Position numbers and translations under genes: made by a program. Shown piece after piece: positions 22,721-32,090 of a stretch of DNA of 43,555 nucleotides. The stretch covers positions 1 to 43,555 of the forward strand of contig JAOPXG010000049.1 of the NCBI GenBank assembly GCA_025965275.1. The letters run 5' to 3'. The notes under the pieces were generated by a model that saw nothing but the letters and a program-made list of their open reading frames with translations, was not told the origin of the DNA and made no database searches. Source of the DNA: Nocardioides sp. (GTDB lineage Bacteria; Actinomycetota; Actinomycetes; Propionibacteriales; Nocardioidaceae). Numbering within the stretch: the first letter of the stretch is position 1; each line of letters starts with the position of its first letter.

Positions 22721-25513
22721 ATGTTCACGACGTCTCGGGCGTCGCGGCGGGTTCTGGCGAGTGTCGCCGGTCTCGCTGCGGCGGTCACCGGTCTCGCCCT
22801 GGCTCCGCTCGCCCCCGCCAACGCGGTCAGCACCGGCCTCGTCATCAGCGAGGTCTACGGAGGTGGCGGCAACAGCGGCGCGACCCTCACCAACGACTTC
22901 ATCGAGCTCTACAACCCGACCACTGCCGCGATCAGCGTCGAGGGCATGTCGGTGCAGTACCGCAGCTCGTCGGCCACCGCCGCGGCGACCGGCGTCACCG
23001 CGCTGACCGGAAGCGTCCCGGCGGGTGGTCACTACCTGATCCAGGAGGCGGCCGGCACCGGCGGCAGCCAGGCGCTGCCGACGCCGGACGCGACCGGCAC
23101 GATCGCGATGTCCGGCACCGCCTTCACGGTGTGGCTGGCGAACGGCACGACGGCGCTCGCACCCGCTGCCGACGACAGCACCGTCCGCACCGGGATCGTC
23201 GACCTGGTCGGCGTCAACAGCAACACCTTCGAGACCGCCAAGACCGGTGCCACCGCCAACGCCACCTCGGCCAGCCGGACCGCCGGCGACACCGACAACA
23301 ACAGCGCCGACTTCGCGATCGGTGCGCCCAGCCCGGCCAATGCCGGACCGGTCACCCCGCCGCCGGACGAGGACCCGACCGAGGCGACGATCGCCGAGAT
23401 CCAGGGCACCGGAGACGCGTCGCCGCTCGACGGCGACGAGGTCGTCACGGAGGGCGTCGTGACCGCGGCGTACCCGACCGGCGGCTTCAACGGCTTCTAC
23501 ATCGAGACCCCGGGCAGCCCGGACACCCCGGGGGCGTCCGACGGGCTCTTCGTCTACGGTTCCGCCGCGACCGCGCTCGTCGAGATCGGCGACAGCGTCG
23601 AGGTCGCCGGTGAGGTCGAGGAGTACCAGGGCACCACCGAGCTCACCGGGGTCGCGGCCGACGACGTCGTCGTGCTCGACACCCCGCTCGGCACGGTGAC
23701 GCCGCTGAGCGTCCCATGGGCCGACCTCGACACGCCTGCCGAGAAGGAGGCCCACGAGGGTGAGCTGGTGTCGCCGCAGGGCGCCTTCACGGTGACCGAC
23801 AACTACGACACGAACTACTATGCGTCGTTCACCCTCGCCTCGGGTGACCACCCGCTGGTGCAGCCCACCGACGTCGCCGACGCCCAGGACACGGCCGCGA
23901 TCGCCGCGATCAACGCCGACAACGCGGCCCGGTCGGTCACGCTGGACGACGGCCAGAGCGTCAACTTCAACAGCGCCGCCAACAAGGGGACCCCGCTGCC
24001 GTGGCTGTCCAACGCCAACCCGGTCCGGGTCGGCTCGGCGGTCACCTTCCACGAGCCGGTCGTCTTGGAGTACCGCAACAGCCTGTGGAACTTCCAGCCC
24101 ACCACCCCGGTGACCGACGACGGCGCCGACGTCGCGACGTTCACCAACACCCGGACCGCGGCCCCGGAGAACGTCGGCGGCGACATCCGGCTCGCGACGT
24201 TCAACGTGCTCAACTACTTCCCGACCACAGGCGCCGAGTACGACGCCTCCGGGCTCGGCACCTGCACCTACTACAACGACCGCGCGGGCAACCACGTCAC
24301 GGTCAACACCTGCGGCACCGAGGCGAGCCCCGGCCCGCGCGGCGCGGCCGACGACGCCAACCTGGCGCGTCAGCAGGCCAAGATCGTGACCGCGATCGAC
24401 GACCTGGGCGCGAGCATCGTGTCGCTGGAGGAGATCGAGAACTCCGTGAAGTTCGGTCAGGACCGCGACGCGGGCGTCGCGACGCTGGTCGACGCGCTCA
24501 ACGCGGCGGCCGGTGCCGGCACCTGGGCGTACGCGCCCTCGCCGGCCGCGGCCGACCTGCCGCCGACGGCCGACCAGGACGTGATCCGGACCGCCTTCAT
24601 CTACAAGCCGGCCGACGTCTCCCTGGTCGGCGGCTCGGTGGTGCTGACCGGCTCGGCTCCGTTCGCCGACGCCCGGGAGCCGCTGGCCCAGGGGTTCAAG
24701 GCGACCGGCGCACCCGACTCGGACGCGTTCGCGGTGATCGTCAACCACTTCAAGTCCAAGGGCTCCGGCGTCGACGACGGCACCGGGCAGGGCAACGCCA
24801 ACCCGGACCGGATCGCGCAGGCGCAGGCGCTCAGCGACTTCGCGACGAGCTTCTCCTCCGGTCTCGGCACGGACAAGGTGTTCCTCACGGGTGACTTCAA
24901 CTCCTACACCCAGGAGGATCCGCTCCAGGTGCTGTACGACGACGGCTACGTGGACCTGCAGACGCAGTTCAACGGCGGTGAGACGACCTACAACTTCGAC
25001 GGTCTCGCCGGGTCGCTCGACCACGTGCTCGCCAACCCCGCCGCCGAGGCGATGGTCACCGGCACGGACGTCTGGCAGATCAACGCCGAGGAGTCGATCG
25101 CGTTCGAGTACAGCCGGTACAACTACAACGCGACCGACTTCTACGAGCCCGGCCCCTACCGCGCCTCCGACCACGACCCGGAGGTGGTCGGCCTCGACCT
25201 CCCCGCGATCGCGGAGCCGCAGACGCCGGCGACGATGACGGTCGTGGCGGTCCCGCAGGTCACGATCGCGAAGTTGATCCCGGTCGGCCTGATCATCCAG
25301 GTCAAGTCCGAGGGCGGCCCGCCGACCGGCAAGGTCACGGTCGCCTGGGACGGCAGGACCAAGGAGGTGCGCCTGGTCCGGGGGTACGCCGCGGTCGACC
25401 TCGGGACGTTCAAGGACCCCGGCACCCACCACGTCGAGGTGACCTACCCCGGGACCGACACGATCGCGCCGGTCACCAAGACGGTCGACATCCGGGTGAT
25501 CAGGCTGTTCTAG
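22721..25513 (+). CDS. Secreted nuclease: lamin-tail, OB-fold and endonuclease/exonuclease/phosphatase domains
   Basis: A 930-aa exported protein of the ExeM/NucH type that degrades extracellular DNA. The signal peptide is ASVAGLAAAVTGLALAPLAPANA. It is followed by a lamin-tail domain (LVISEVYGGGGNSGA, NDFIELYNPT), a Pro/Asp linker, an OB-fold (TIAEIQGTGDASPLDG, VVTEGVVTA) and the EEP catalytic domain from about residue 490: IRLATFNVLNYF, IVSLEEIEN, VIVNHFKSKG, VFLTGDFNSY, SLDHVLAN and ASDHDPEVVGLDL, with all expected metal and His residues present. A short Ig-like tail closes it. The stop TAG overlaps the convergent GH15 stop in CTAG. With the upstream nucleotidase it could release phosphate and nucleosides from DNA. 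Confidence 0.93.
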   Translation: MFTTSRASRRVLASVAGLAAAVTGLALAPLAPANAVSTGLVISEVYGGGGNSGATLTNDFIELYNPTTAAISVEGMSVQYRSSSATAAATGVTALTGSVPAGGHYLIQEAAGTGGSQALPTPDATGTIAMSGTAFTVWLANGTTALAPAADDSTVRTGIVDLVGVNSNTFETAKTGATANATSASRTAGDTDNNSADFAIGAPSPANAGPVTPPPDEDPTEATIAEIQGTGDASPLDGDEVVTEGVVTAAYPTGGFNGFYIETPGSPDTPGASDGLFVYGSAATALVEIGDSVEVAGEVEEYQGTTELTGVAADDVVVLDTPLGTVTPLSVPWADLDTPAEKEAHEGELVSPQGAFTVTDNYDTNYYASFTLASGDHPLVQPTDVADAQDTAAIAAINADNAARSVTLDDGQSVNFNSAANKGTPLPWLSNANPVRVGSAVTFHEPVVLEYRNSLWNFQPTTPVTDDGADVATFTNTRTAAPENVGGDIRLATFNVLNYFPTTGAEYDASGLGTCTYYNDRAGNHVTVNTCGTEASPGPRGAADDANLARQQAKIVTAIDDLGASIVSLEEIENSVKFGQDRDAGVATLVDALNAAAGAGTWAYAPSPAAADLPPTADQDVIRTAFIYKPADVSLVGGSVVLTGSAPFADAREPLAQGFKATGAPDSDAFAVIVNHFKSKGSGVDDGTGQGNANPDRIAQAQALSDFATSFSSGLGTDKVFLTGDFNSYTQEDPLQVLYDDGYVDLQTQFNGGETTYNFDGLAGSLDHVLANPAAEAMVTGTDVWQINAEESIAFEYSRYNYNATDFYEPGPYRASDHDPEVVGLDLPAIAEPQTPATMTVVAVPQVTIAKLIPVGLIIQVKSEGGPPTGKVTVAWDGRTKEVRLVRGYAAVDLGTFKDPGTHHVEVTYPGTDTIAPVTKTVDIRVIRLF

Positions 25514-27303
25514 CCAGGTCGTGCCGCGTTCGACCTCGTCTCGGCGAGGTTGAACGCGGCACGGACCAGCGCCAGGTGGCTGAACGCCTGCGGGAAGTTG
25601 CCGACCATCCGGTCGTTGCCGACGTCGTACTCCTCGGAGAGCAGGCCGACGTCGTTGGTCAGCCCGCAGAGCCGGTCGAACAGCGCGTGCGCGTCGTCGA
25701 CCCGGCCGGCCAGGGCGTAGGCCGAGACCAGCCAGAACGAGCACGCCAGGAACGGGTGCTCGTCGCCGTCGAGCCCGTCGACCCCGCTCTGGGTGCGGTA
25801 GCGCAGCAGCAGACCGTCGCGCATCAGGTCCTGCTCCACGGCCTCGATGGTGCCGAGCATCCGCGGGTCGTCGCCGGCGATGAAGCCGGTCTCGGAGAGC
25901 ACCAGCAGCGAGGCGTCGACCTCGGTGGTGTCGTAGTGCTGGACGAACGTGTTGCGCGACGGGTCGAAGCCGCACTCGAGCACCTCGGCGTGCACGGTGT
26001 CGCGCAGGTCGCGCCACCGGTCGACGGGTCCCTCGACGCCGAACTCCTCGACCGCCCGGACGGCGCGGTCGAACGCCGCCCACACCATCACCTGGGAGTG
26101 GGTGAACCGGCGCTGGGGGCCGCGGATCTCCCAGAGGCCGTGGTCGGGCTGCTGCCAGGTCTTCGCCAGGTTGTCGACCAGCGAGCGCTGGAGGGCCCAC
26201 GCATTGGCGTCCGCCGTGCCGGCGACCTCGCGGGTCCGCTCGAGCGCGATCATCATCTCGCCCACCACGTCGAGCTGGCGCTGGAGGGCCGCCCCGTTGC
26301 CGATCCGGACCGGACGCGAGTCGGCGTAGCCCGGCAGGTGGTCGAGCGTGAACTCGGTCAGCCGGCGGCTGCCGTCGGTGGCGTAGACGATCTGGAGGTC
26401 CTGCGGGTCGCCGGCGACCGCCCGGAGCAGCCAGCCCCGCCAGAGCTCCGCCTCCTCGGTGTAGCCGGCCTGGATCAACGCCCCGATCGTCAGCGCCGCG
26501 TCGCGCAGCCAGCAGAAGCGGTAGTCCCAGTTGCGCTCGCCGCCCGGGTCCTCCGGCAGCGAGGTGGTCGGTGCCGCGACGATGCCGCCCGTGTGGGCGT
26601 CGGTGAGCATCCGCAGCGTGAGCAGGGACCGCCGTACGACGTCGGGCTGGGGCATGTCGTCGCGGCACCGGCCGGCCCAGTCCTCGTCGTCGGTGATCGA
26701 CGCGTCGATCTTCTCGTCGTGGTCGCCGAGGTCGTCGATCGCGAGGTGCGACGGCATCCAGGTCGTCGAGAACGTGAGGACGTTGCCCTCCGCCACGTCG
26801 AACTCGTCGCTGTGCCGGTGGTCGCTGGCGCGGGGGAGCCGCGGGCCGCGCAGGATCAGGCGGTCGGGTCCGCCGACGGCCACGATCACGGCCTCGCCGC
26901 CGACGGTCTCGCGCCGCACCCACGGCGTCACCGCGCCGTAGTCGAGCCGCACCATCCACACGTGCAGCATCCGCACGGTCCCGCTGACGCCGCGCAGCTT
27001 GCGCACCACGTCGGAGCGGTCGTCGTTGCGCGGCATCACGTCGGTCAGGGTGACGACGCCGGTGGCGGTGGTGAACGTGGTCTCGAGCGCGGAAGACACG
27101 CCGACGTAGCGGCGGGTCACGGTGTAGTCGTCGGCCGGACAGAGCTGCCAGTGCCCGTGGTCGTCGGTGCCGAGCAGTCCGGCGAAGCACGCCGCGGAGC
27201 CGAAGCCCGGGAGGCAGAGCCAGTCGATGGAGCCGTTGTTGCCGACCAGGGCGCCGGTCTGCCGGTCGCCGATCAGGGCGTAGTCCTCGATGGGCAGGGC
27301 CAT
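25510..27303 (-). CDS. Glycoside hydrolase family 15 protein (trehalase/glucoamylase-like)
   Basis: A 597-aa cytosolic alpha-glycosidase of the GH15 fold, without a signal peptide. It begins MALPIEDYALIGDRQTGALVGNNGSIDWLCLPGF, then a beta-sandwich, then the (alpha/alpha)6 barrel with GIVAAPTTSLPEDPGG, RNWDYRFCWLRDAALT and DLMRDGLLLRYRT. Mycobacterial members of this group act on trehalose, but I cannot tell trehalase from glucoamylase here. It starts at ATG 27303 with TAACCT 6 nt upstream, so probably leaderless, and is divergent from cinA with 41 bp between starts. Its end shares CTAG with the nuclease stop. It may be part of an insertion between pgsA and cinA. Confidence 0.92.
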   Translation of the reverse strand: MALPIEDYALIGDRQTGALVGNNGSIDWLCLPGFGSAACFAGLLGTDDHGHWQLCPADDYTVTRRYVGVSSALETTFTTATGVVTLTDVMPRNDDRSDVVRKLRGVSGTVRMLHVWMVRLDYGAVTPWVRRETVGGEAVIVAVGGPDRLILRGPRLPRASDHRHSDEFDVAEGNVLTFSTTWMPSHLAIDDLGDHDEKIDASITDDEDWAGRCRDDMPQPDVVRRSLLTLRMLTDAHTGGIVAAPTTSLPEDPGGERNWDYRFCWLRDAALTIGALIQAGYTEEAELWRGWLLRAVAGDPQDLQIVYATDGSRRLTEFTLDHLPGYADSRPVRIGNGAALQRQLDVVGEMMIALERTREVAGTADANAWALQRSLVDNLAKTWQQPDHGLWEIRGPQRRFTHSQVMVWAAFDRAVRAVEEFGVEGPVDRWRDLRDTVHAEVLECGFDPSRNTFVQHYDTTEVDASLLVLSETGFIAGDDPRMLGTIEAVEQDLMRDGLLLRYRTQSGVDGLDGDEHPFLACSFWLVSAYALAGRVDDAHALFDRLCGLTNDVGLLSEEYDVGNDRMVGNFPQAFSHLALVRAAFNLAETRSNAARPG

Positions 27304-27309
27304 GCCGCG

Positions 27310-27315
27310 AGGTTA
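27310..27315 (-). promoter_or_regulatory. Candidate -10 box of leaderless GH15 gene
   Basis: TAACCT on the minus strand, then 6 nt (CGCGGC), then the ATG at 27303. Confidence 0.55.
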
Positions 27316-27331
27316 CTGGTCGGTGGGTGGC

Positions 27332-27337
27332 TATCTT
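27332..27337 (+). promoter_or_regulatory. Candidate -10 box of leaderless cinA
   Basis: TATCTT, then GGGCGCC, then the GTG at 27345. It lies 16 bp from the divergent GH15 -10. Confidence 0.6.
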
Positions 27338-27344
27338 GGGCGCC

Positions 27345-27833
27345 GTGACCGATCTGCTTGTCCGTGTGCACCTTCTGCTGCGAGCCGCAGGCAGCACGAT
27401 CGCGACCGCCGAGTCGCTGACCGGAGGCCGGCTCGCGGTCGCGCTGACCGACGTGCCCGGCGGCTCGGAGTCGTACCTCGGAGGCGTCGTCGCCTATGCG
27501 ACCGAGCTGAAGCAGTCGTTCCTCGGCGTCGACGAAGGACTGGTCGAGCAGCACGGCGTGATCTCTCCCGAGTGCGCGAAGGCGATGGCCTCGGGCGTGC
27601 GCGCGGTGACGGGGGCGACGTACGGCCTGGCGACGACCGGCGTCGCCGGCCCGGGGGAGCAGGAGGGCAAGCCGCCCGGCACGGTGTTCGTCGGCATCGC
27701 CGGCCCCGGGATCCTGGAGGCGGTCGCGCTCGAGCTGACGGGCAAGCGCGGCCAGATCCAGGACCGGACCACCCGCGAGGCTTTCGAGGCACTCGAGGCG
27801 GTCCTCCGACGGGAAGAAACCCCGCTCGGGTAG
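27345..27833 (+). CDS. pncC: Nicotinamide-nucleotide amidohydrolase (CinA C-terminal domain)
   Basis: Deamidates nicotinamide mononucleotide in pyridine nucleotide recycling. It is 162 aa, a stand-alone CinA C-terminal domain without the N-terminal MoeA-like part. Motifs: [52 protein letters not shown] and [10 protein letters not shown]. The start is GTG 27345; TATCTT 7 nt upstream supports it, while the longer track frames are shadows. It lies 34 bp upstream of clgR, the usual actinobacterial pairing. Confidence 0.93.
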   Translation: MTDLLVRVHLLLRAAGSTIATAESLTGGRLAVALTDVPGGSESYLGGVVAYATELKQSFLGVDEGLVEQHGVISPECAKAMASGVRAVTGATYGLATTGVAGPGEQEGKPPGTVFVGIAGPGILEAVALELTGKRGQIQDRTTREAFEALEAVLRREETPLG

Positions 27834-27867
27834 CGTTGACCAGACACACATCGAAAGGGAGACGCGC

Positions 27868-28170
27868 ATGGTGCTGTTTCGTCGGCTGCTCGGCGACGTG
27901 CTCCGCGACCAGCGGATGCAACGCGGCATGACCCTGCGCGAGGTCTCTGCCGAGGCCCGGGTCAGCCTGGGCTACATCTCGGAGATCGAGCGCGGCCAGA
28001 AGGAAGCGTCCTCCGAGCTGCTCGCCTCGCTGTGCTCCGCGCTCGACGTGCCGCTGTCCGACGTGCTCCGTGACGTCTCCGACGCGGTCGCCCTCGAAGA
28101 GGCCGCTGCCGGCCTCACCCCGATCTCGGTCCGTCGCGGTGCGGGCGAGGTCGTCGCCTCGGCCGCGTAG
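27868..28170 (+). CDS. clgR: ClgR-type helix-turn-helix regulator
   Basis: A 100-aa XRE-type DNA-binding protein. The HTH core [42 protein letters not shown] is almost diagnostic of ClgR, which activates clp protease and other proteostasis genes in Mycobacterium, Streptomyces and Corynebacterium. The SD GAAAGGGAG precedes the ATG. A TAGCGT hexamer about 40 bp upstream, overlapping the end of cinA, could serve a separate promoter. The protein ends ASAA; in studied species ClgR is itself degraded by Clp through its C-terminus. It is shorter than many homologues, which often run on for 10-20 residues. Confidence 0.93.
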   Translation: MVLFRRLLGDVLRDQRMQRGMTLREVSAEARVSLGYISEIERGQKEASSELLASLCSALDVPLSDVLRDVSDAVALEEAAAGLTPISVRRGAGEVVASAA

Positions 28171-28210
28171 CGCGGCGTAACCGGATGGTCCCGGCTGTCG
28201 TTGGGCGGCC

Positions 28211-31200
28211 ATGAACCGTCGCGCGGTGGGCCTGCTCGGCCTCGTCGTCGTGCTGGCGCTCGGCGTCGGCCTCCTTCCTGCCGTGCTCGCCGTACCGTCC
28301 TCGGCGGCTCTCCCCGCGTTCAGTCGCCTCAGCGGCTTCACGCTCGACCACCACCGGGCCCGCATCGCCCCCGACGACTACACGGCGTACCGGCTCGACG
28401 TCGACCGCATCGCCGACCAGCTCCGCGCCCCGTCAGCAGTGGTCGCCGTCCCCGACCCCGACGGCGGCTCGCAGCGGTTCGCGGTCGAGCCGACCGAGGT
28501 CATGGCGCCCGGCCTCGCCGCCGCGCACCCCGAGATCCGCACCTATGCCGGCCGCGGTCTCGACGACCCGACCCGCACGATCCGTCTCGACGTGACCCCG
28601 ATGGGCTTCCACGCCTCCGTGCGGGGCCCGGGTGGTGCGCGTGCCTGGTACGTCGACCCGGCGTACGACGAACGCGGCGCCGTCGTCCACCTCAGCTACT
28701 ACGGCGCCGCCGTCCCCGCCGCGGCCGACGCCTTCGTCGAGCGCGACCTCGCCGACACCGCGGCGGCCGTCGCGGCCGCACCGGCGGCCCGGGCGCCCGG
28801 GGCACCGGTCGAGCTCCGCACCTACCGGCTGGCGTTCCTCACGGACCCGTCGTACGCCGCGTACTTCGGCTCGGCCAACGTCCTGAGCGAGAAGGTCACC
28901 CTGATCAACCGGGTCGACCAGGTCTACAACGACGACCTCGCGATCCGGCTCGTCCTCATCGACGGCACCGACGCGCTCAACCTCGACACCGCCGCGAAGG
29001 CGACCGGCGTCGACGGGCCCTGCGGGGCGAGCGCGTGCTTCTCGGCCTCCCAGCTCGAGACCTGCAGCAGCTCGACCCTGTCGCGCAACGGGTGGGTGCT
29101 CGGCCAGCTCGTCGGCGCCGACTCCTTCGACCTCGGCCACCTCGGCCTCGGCGTCAGCGGTGGCGGCATCGCGGGCCTCGGCGTCGTCGGCGGCGCGGAC
29201 AAGTCCAGCGGCTGCACCGGCGTGCCGACGCCCGAGGGCGACTACTACGCCGTCGACTACGTGGCCCACGAGATGGGCCACCAGTTCGGTGGCGACCACA
29301 CGTTCAACGGGACCCAGGTCAACTGCTCGCTGACCAACCGCAACGGCGCGACGTCGGTCGAGCCCGGGTCCGGCTCGTCGGTGATGGCGTACGCCGGCAT
29401 CTGCGGCCAGGACGACCTCCAGCCGCACTCCGACCCGTACTTCTCGCAGCGCAGCATCGACGAGATCACCGACACGACCGCGGCCGACCCCGGCGCTCTC
29501 AACGAGATCCAGACGATCACGTTGCGGGGGTTCGACACCGACGGCGACACGGTGACCCTGACCTTCCCCGGCCACGACCCGGTGACCCTGACCCGGGGCA
29601 GCACCGACTACACCGTCGTCGGCGTCACCGCCGCGATCCGCAGGCTGACCGGGTTCACGCCACAAGTGCAGCGCTACGACGGCGGCGCGACGCTGACCGA
29701 CGACGGCTTCCAGCTGACGTTCAACGTCGCCAGCGGTGCCGGTGGCCGAGACGTGCCGCGCCTGGGCATCGGCGCCACGACCGGCGGGGTGTCCGCGTTC
29801 GTCGGCGTCCAGGTACAGGGCGGCCCGGAGGGCAACGGGGGCACGGCCTCGGCCACCCCCAACCACGCGCCGACGGTGACCGCGCCGGCCGACAAGACCC
29901 TGCCGATCCGGACGCCGTTCACGCTGACCGGCTCCGGCGCGGACGCCGACGGCGACGCGCTGACCTACCTGTGGGAGCAGAACGACGAGGGCAGCGTGCT
30001 GCCCACCAATGGCACCGCCCTGGTGAGCAACACCAAGACCGACGGGCCGCTCTTCCGGGTCTTCGGGGTCGCCGCCACGGTCTCGTCCGCGGAGTCCCAC
30101 CAGTCGCCGTCGCCGGGGGAGAACCTCGCCGACGGCAGCACGTCGCGGACCTTCCCCGACCTGACTCAGGTCCTGGCCGGCAACACCAACGCCCAGACCG
30201 GCAGCTGCCCCGCGGCACCCGCCGACACCGACGCCGACGTGCCGGCCGCGGTCGTCGACTGCTACTCGGAGTTCCTGCCGACCGCCGACTACGCCGGCCC
30301 GATGCACTTCCGGCTCACCGCCCGTGACGGCTACGCGGCGGGCGGCGGCACGTCGTACGACGACGTCGTGCTCACCCTCGACAGCTCCGCCGGACCGTTC
30401 CTCGTGACCTCCCGGCGCACGGCGGGACAGCCCGCCGTCGGCGGTGGCCCGGAGACCGTGACCTGGGACGTCAACGGCACCGATGCCGCGGACCTGGCGC
30501 CCAGCGTGCGGATCAGCCTCTCGACCGACGGTGGCCTGACCTACCCGTCGGTCCTCGCCGTCACGACGCCCAACGACGGCAGCGCCGAGGTCACCCTCCC
30601 GGCCGTCGACACCGACCACGCCCGGATCAAGGTCGAGGCCGTCGGCAACTACTTCTTCGACGTCAACGACGCCGACTTCGCGATCGCCACCGACGACCCG
30701 CCGCCACCCGACACCCAGGCGCCGGACACCGCGATCACGCGGGCCCCGAAGGCGTTCACGCTCGGCCGCGCGGTCCTGCGCTACGACGCCACCGAGGCGG
30801 GCTCGACCTTCGAGTGCACCCTCGACGGCGCGGCCCGCGCCTGCGGGTCCGACGGGCTGGTGCTCACCGGGGTCAAGCCGGGGACCCATGTCTTCACCGT
30901 CGCGGCACGCGACGCGGCCGGCAACCTCGACGCCACCCCGGCGACGGCACGGTTCGCCGCGCCGTACCCCGCCACCACGCTCAAGGCGTCGCGTGGTGAC
31001 TGGAAGCGCGGCGACGGGTTCGTCACGGCCACGTCACGCGGCGCGACGCTGACCCGCCGGGCCGCCGACGTCTCGAAGCTCGCGCTCGTCGTCGGCACCG
31101 GTCCCGGGTCCGGCCGGGTCGCGGTCTCCCTCGACGGCACGCGGTTGCGCACCTTCTCGCTGGCCGGCGAGCGTCGCACCCGGGTGCTGCTGCCCGTCAT

Positions 31201-31288
31201 CACGCTGGCGCGCCCGAGCAGCGGCCGGCTGCGGATCACCACCATCAACGGCAAGCCCGTCCGCATCGAGGGCGTCGGGCTCCTCTGA
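28211..31288 (+). CDS. Secreted metzincin zinc protease (reprolysin-like) with C-terminal Ig-like domains
   Basis: A 1025-aa exported protein. The signal peptide is MNRRAVGLLGLVVVLALGVGLLPAVLAVPSSAA. A pro-region follows to about residue 195, then the catalytic domain with HEMGHQFGGDHTF (HExxHxxGxxH, about residue 353) and the Met-turn VMAYAGICGQ. Cysteines near CSSST, SGCTG and NCSL may form disulfides. Downstream are cadherin- and Ig-like modules (NHAPTVTAPADK..., TFECTLDGAARACGSDG) and a C-terminal Arg-rich jelly-roll-like tail. It is likely an extracellular protease activated by removal of the pro-region. I find no SD or clear -10 before the ATG. It is convergent with nei2, with a 10-bp gap. 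Confidence 0.9.
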   Translation: MNRRAVGLLGLVVVLALGVGLLPAVLAVPSSAALPAFSRLSGFTLDHHRARIAPDDYTAYRLDVDRIADQLRAPSAVVAVPDPDGGSQRFAVEPTEVMAPGLAAAHPEIRTYAGRGLDDPTRTIRLDVTPMGFHASVRGPGGARAWYVDPAYDERGAVVHLSYYGAAVPAAADAFVERDLADTAAAVAAAPAARAPGAPVELRTYRLAFLTDPSYAAYFGSANVLSEKVTLINRVDQVYNDDLAIRLVLIDGTDALNLDTAAKATGVDGPCGASACFSASQLETCSSSTLSRNGWVLGQLVGADSFDLGHLGLGVSGGGIAGLGVVGGADKSSGCTGVPTPEGDYYAVDYVAHEMGHQFGGDHTFNGTQVNCSLTNRNGATSVEPGSGSSVMAYAGICGQDDLQPHSDPYFSQRSIDEITDTTAADPGALNEIQTITLRGFDTDGDTVTLTFPGHDPVTLTRGSTDYTVVGVTAAIRRLTGFTPQVQRYDGGATLTDDGFQLTFNVASGAGGRDVPRLGIGATTGGVSAFVGVQVQGGPEGNGGTASATPNHAPTVTAPADKTLPIRTPFTLTGSGADADGDALTYLWEQNDEGSVLPTNGTALVSNTKTDGPLFRVFGVAATVSSAESHQSPSPGENLADGSTSRTFPDLTQVLAGNTNAQTGSCPAAPADTDADVPAAVVDCYSEFLPTADYAGPMHFRLTARDGYAAGGGTSYDDVVLTLDSSAGPFLVTSRRTAGQPAVGGGPETVTWDVNGTDAADLAPSVRISLSTDGGLTYPSVLAVTTPNDGSAEVTLPAVDTDHARIKVEAVGNYFFDVNDADFAIATDDPPPPDTQAPDTAITRAPKAFTLGRAVLRYDATEAGSTFECTLDGAARACGSDGLVLTGVKPGTHVFTVAARDAAGNLDATPATARFAAPYPATTLKASRGDWKRGDGFVTATSRGATLTRRAADVSKLALVVGTGPGSGRVAVSLDGTRLRTFSLAGERRTRVLLPVITLARPSSGRLRITTINGKPVRIEGVGLL

Positions 31289-31298
31289 CCCCGTCCTG

Positions 31299-32090
31299 TC
31301 AGCGAAGGGGCTGGCAGGACGGGCACCAGTACGCCACGCGCTCGACGCCCGGCTGGCCGAGCTCGGCGCGCTGGATGGCGGTGCCGCAGCGGCGACAGCG
31401 CTCGCCGGGCCGGCCGTAGATCCAGAGGCTGCGGCCGCGGCGCTTGTCGCCGGTGGTGCAGATCTGCGGGTGGTGGCGGTTCTGGTCGAGCATCGAGCGG
31501 GCCAGCCGCACCATCCGGAGCGGGTCCTCGACGGCGCCGACCGGGCTGCGCGGGTCGTAGCCGGTGAGGAAGCACAGCTCGGTGCGGTAGATGGTGCCGA
31601 TGCCGGCGAGGTTGCGCTGGTCGAGCAGCGCCTCGCCCAGCGGCCGCTCCGGATCGGCGGTGAGCCGTCGGACGGCCTCCTCGGCGTCCCAGTCGGGCCC
31701 CAGCAGGTCGGGGCCGAGGTGACCGACCACGTCGGACTCCCGCTCCCGGGGCACCAGCTCGACGATGCCGAGCGTGAAGCCCACCGCGCTGCGGGCGCCG
31801 ACGTCGAGGACGACCCGGGCCAGGTGTGACGCGGTGGACCAGCGCTCACCCGGTCGGTAGACACGCCAGGAGCCCTCCATCTTGAGGTGGGTGTGCAGCG
31901 TCCAGGGCCGTTCGTGGTCGATCCGGGTGAGCAGGTGCTTGCCGCGCGACACCGTCTCGAGGACGGTGCCGCCCGACAGGTCGACGGTGGCGTGCTGCGG
32001 GACCCGGAAGTCGGTGCGCTCCAGCCGCTGGCCGTCGAGGGCGCGTCGGAGCCGCTCTGCCGTGCGCCAGACGGCGTCGCCCTCAGGCAC
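31299..32090 (-). CDS. Fpg/Nei-family DNA glycosylase (Nei2 type)
   Basis: A 263-aa bifunctional glycosylase/AP lyase removing oxidised bases. The N-terminus is (V)PEGDAVWRTAERL, so Pro2 and Glu3 provide the catalytic amine and acid after Met removal. Other motifs: VSRGKHLLTRID, LHTHLKMEGSWRVY and the helix-two-turn-helix LLDQRNLAGIGTIYRTE. The C-terminal zinc finger is CRRCGTAIQ...WCPSC. The start is GTG 32090 and overlaps the end of lhr by 8 bp, so the two are translated together. The same lhr-nei2 pairing occurs in mycobacteria (Rv3296/Rv3297). Confidence 0.94.
   Translation of the reverse strand: MPEGDAVWRTAERLRRALDGQRLERTDFRVPQHATVDLSGGTVLETVSRGKHLLTRIDHERPWTLHTHLKMEGSWRVYRPGERWSTASHLARVVLDVGARSAVGFTLGIVELVPRERESDVVGHLGPDLLGPDWDAEEAVRRLTADPERPLGEALLDQRNLAGIGTIYRTELCFLTGYDPRSPVGAVEDPLRMVRLARSMLDQNRHHPQICTTGDKRRGRSLWIYGRPGERCRRCGTAIQRAELGQPGVERVAYWCPSCQPLR

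Noticed and set aside
22691-27397. 1568-aa minus-strand ORF
   Set aside because: It is antisense to the nuclease and an off-frame of the GH15 gene; its Arg/Gly/Asp-rich composition is the typical shadow of GC-rich coding sequence.
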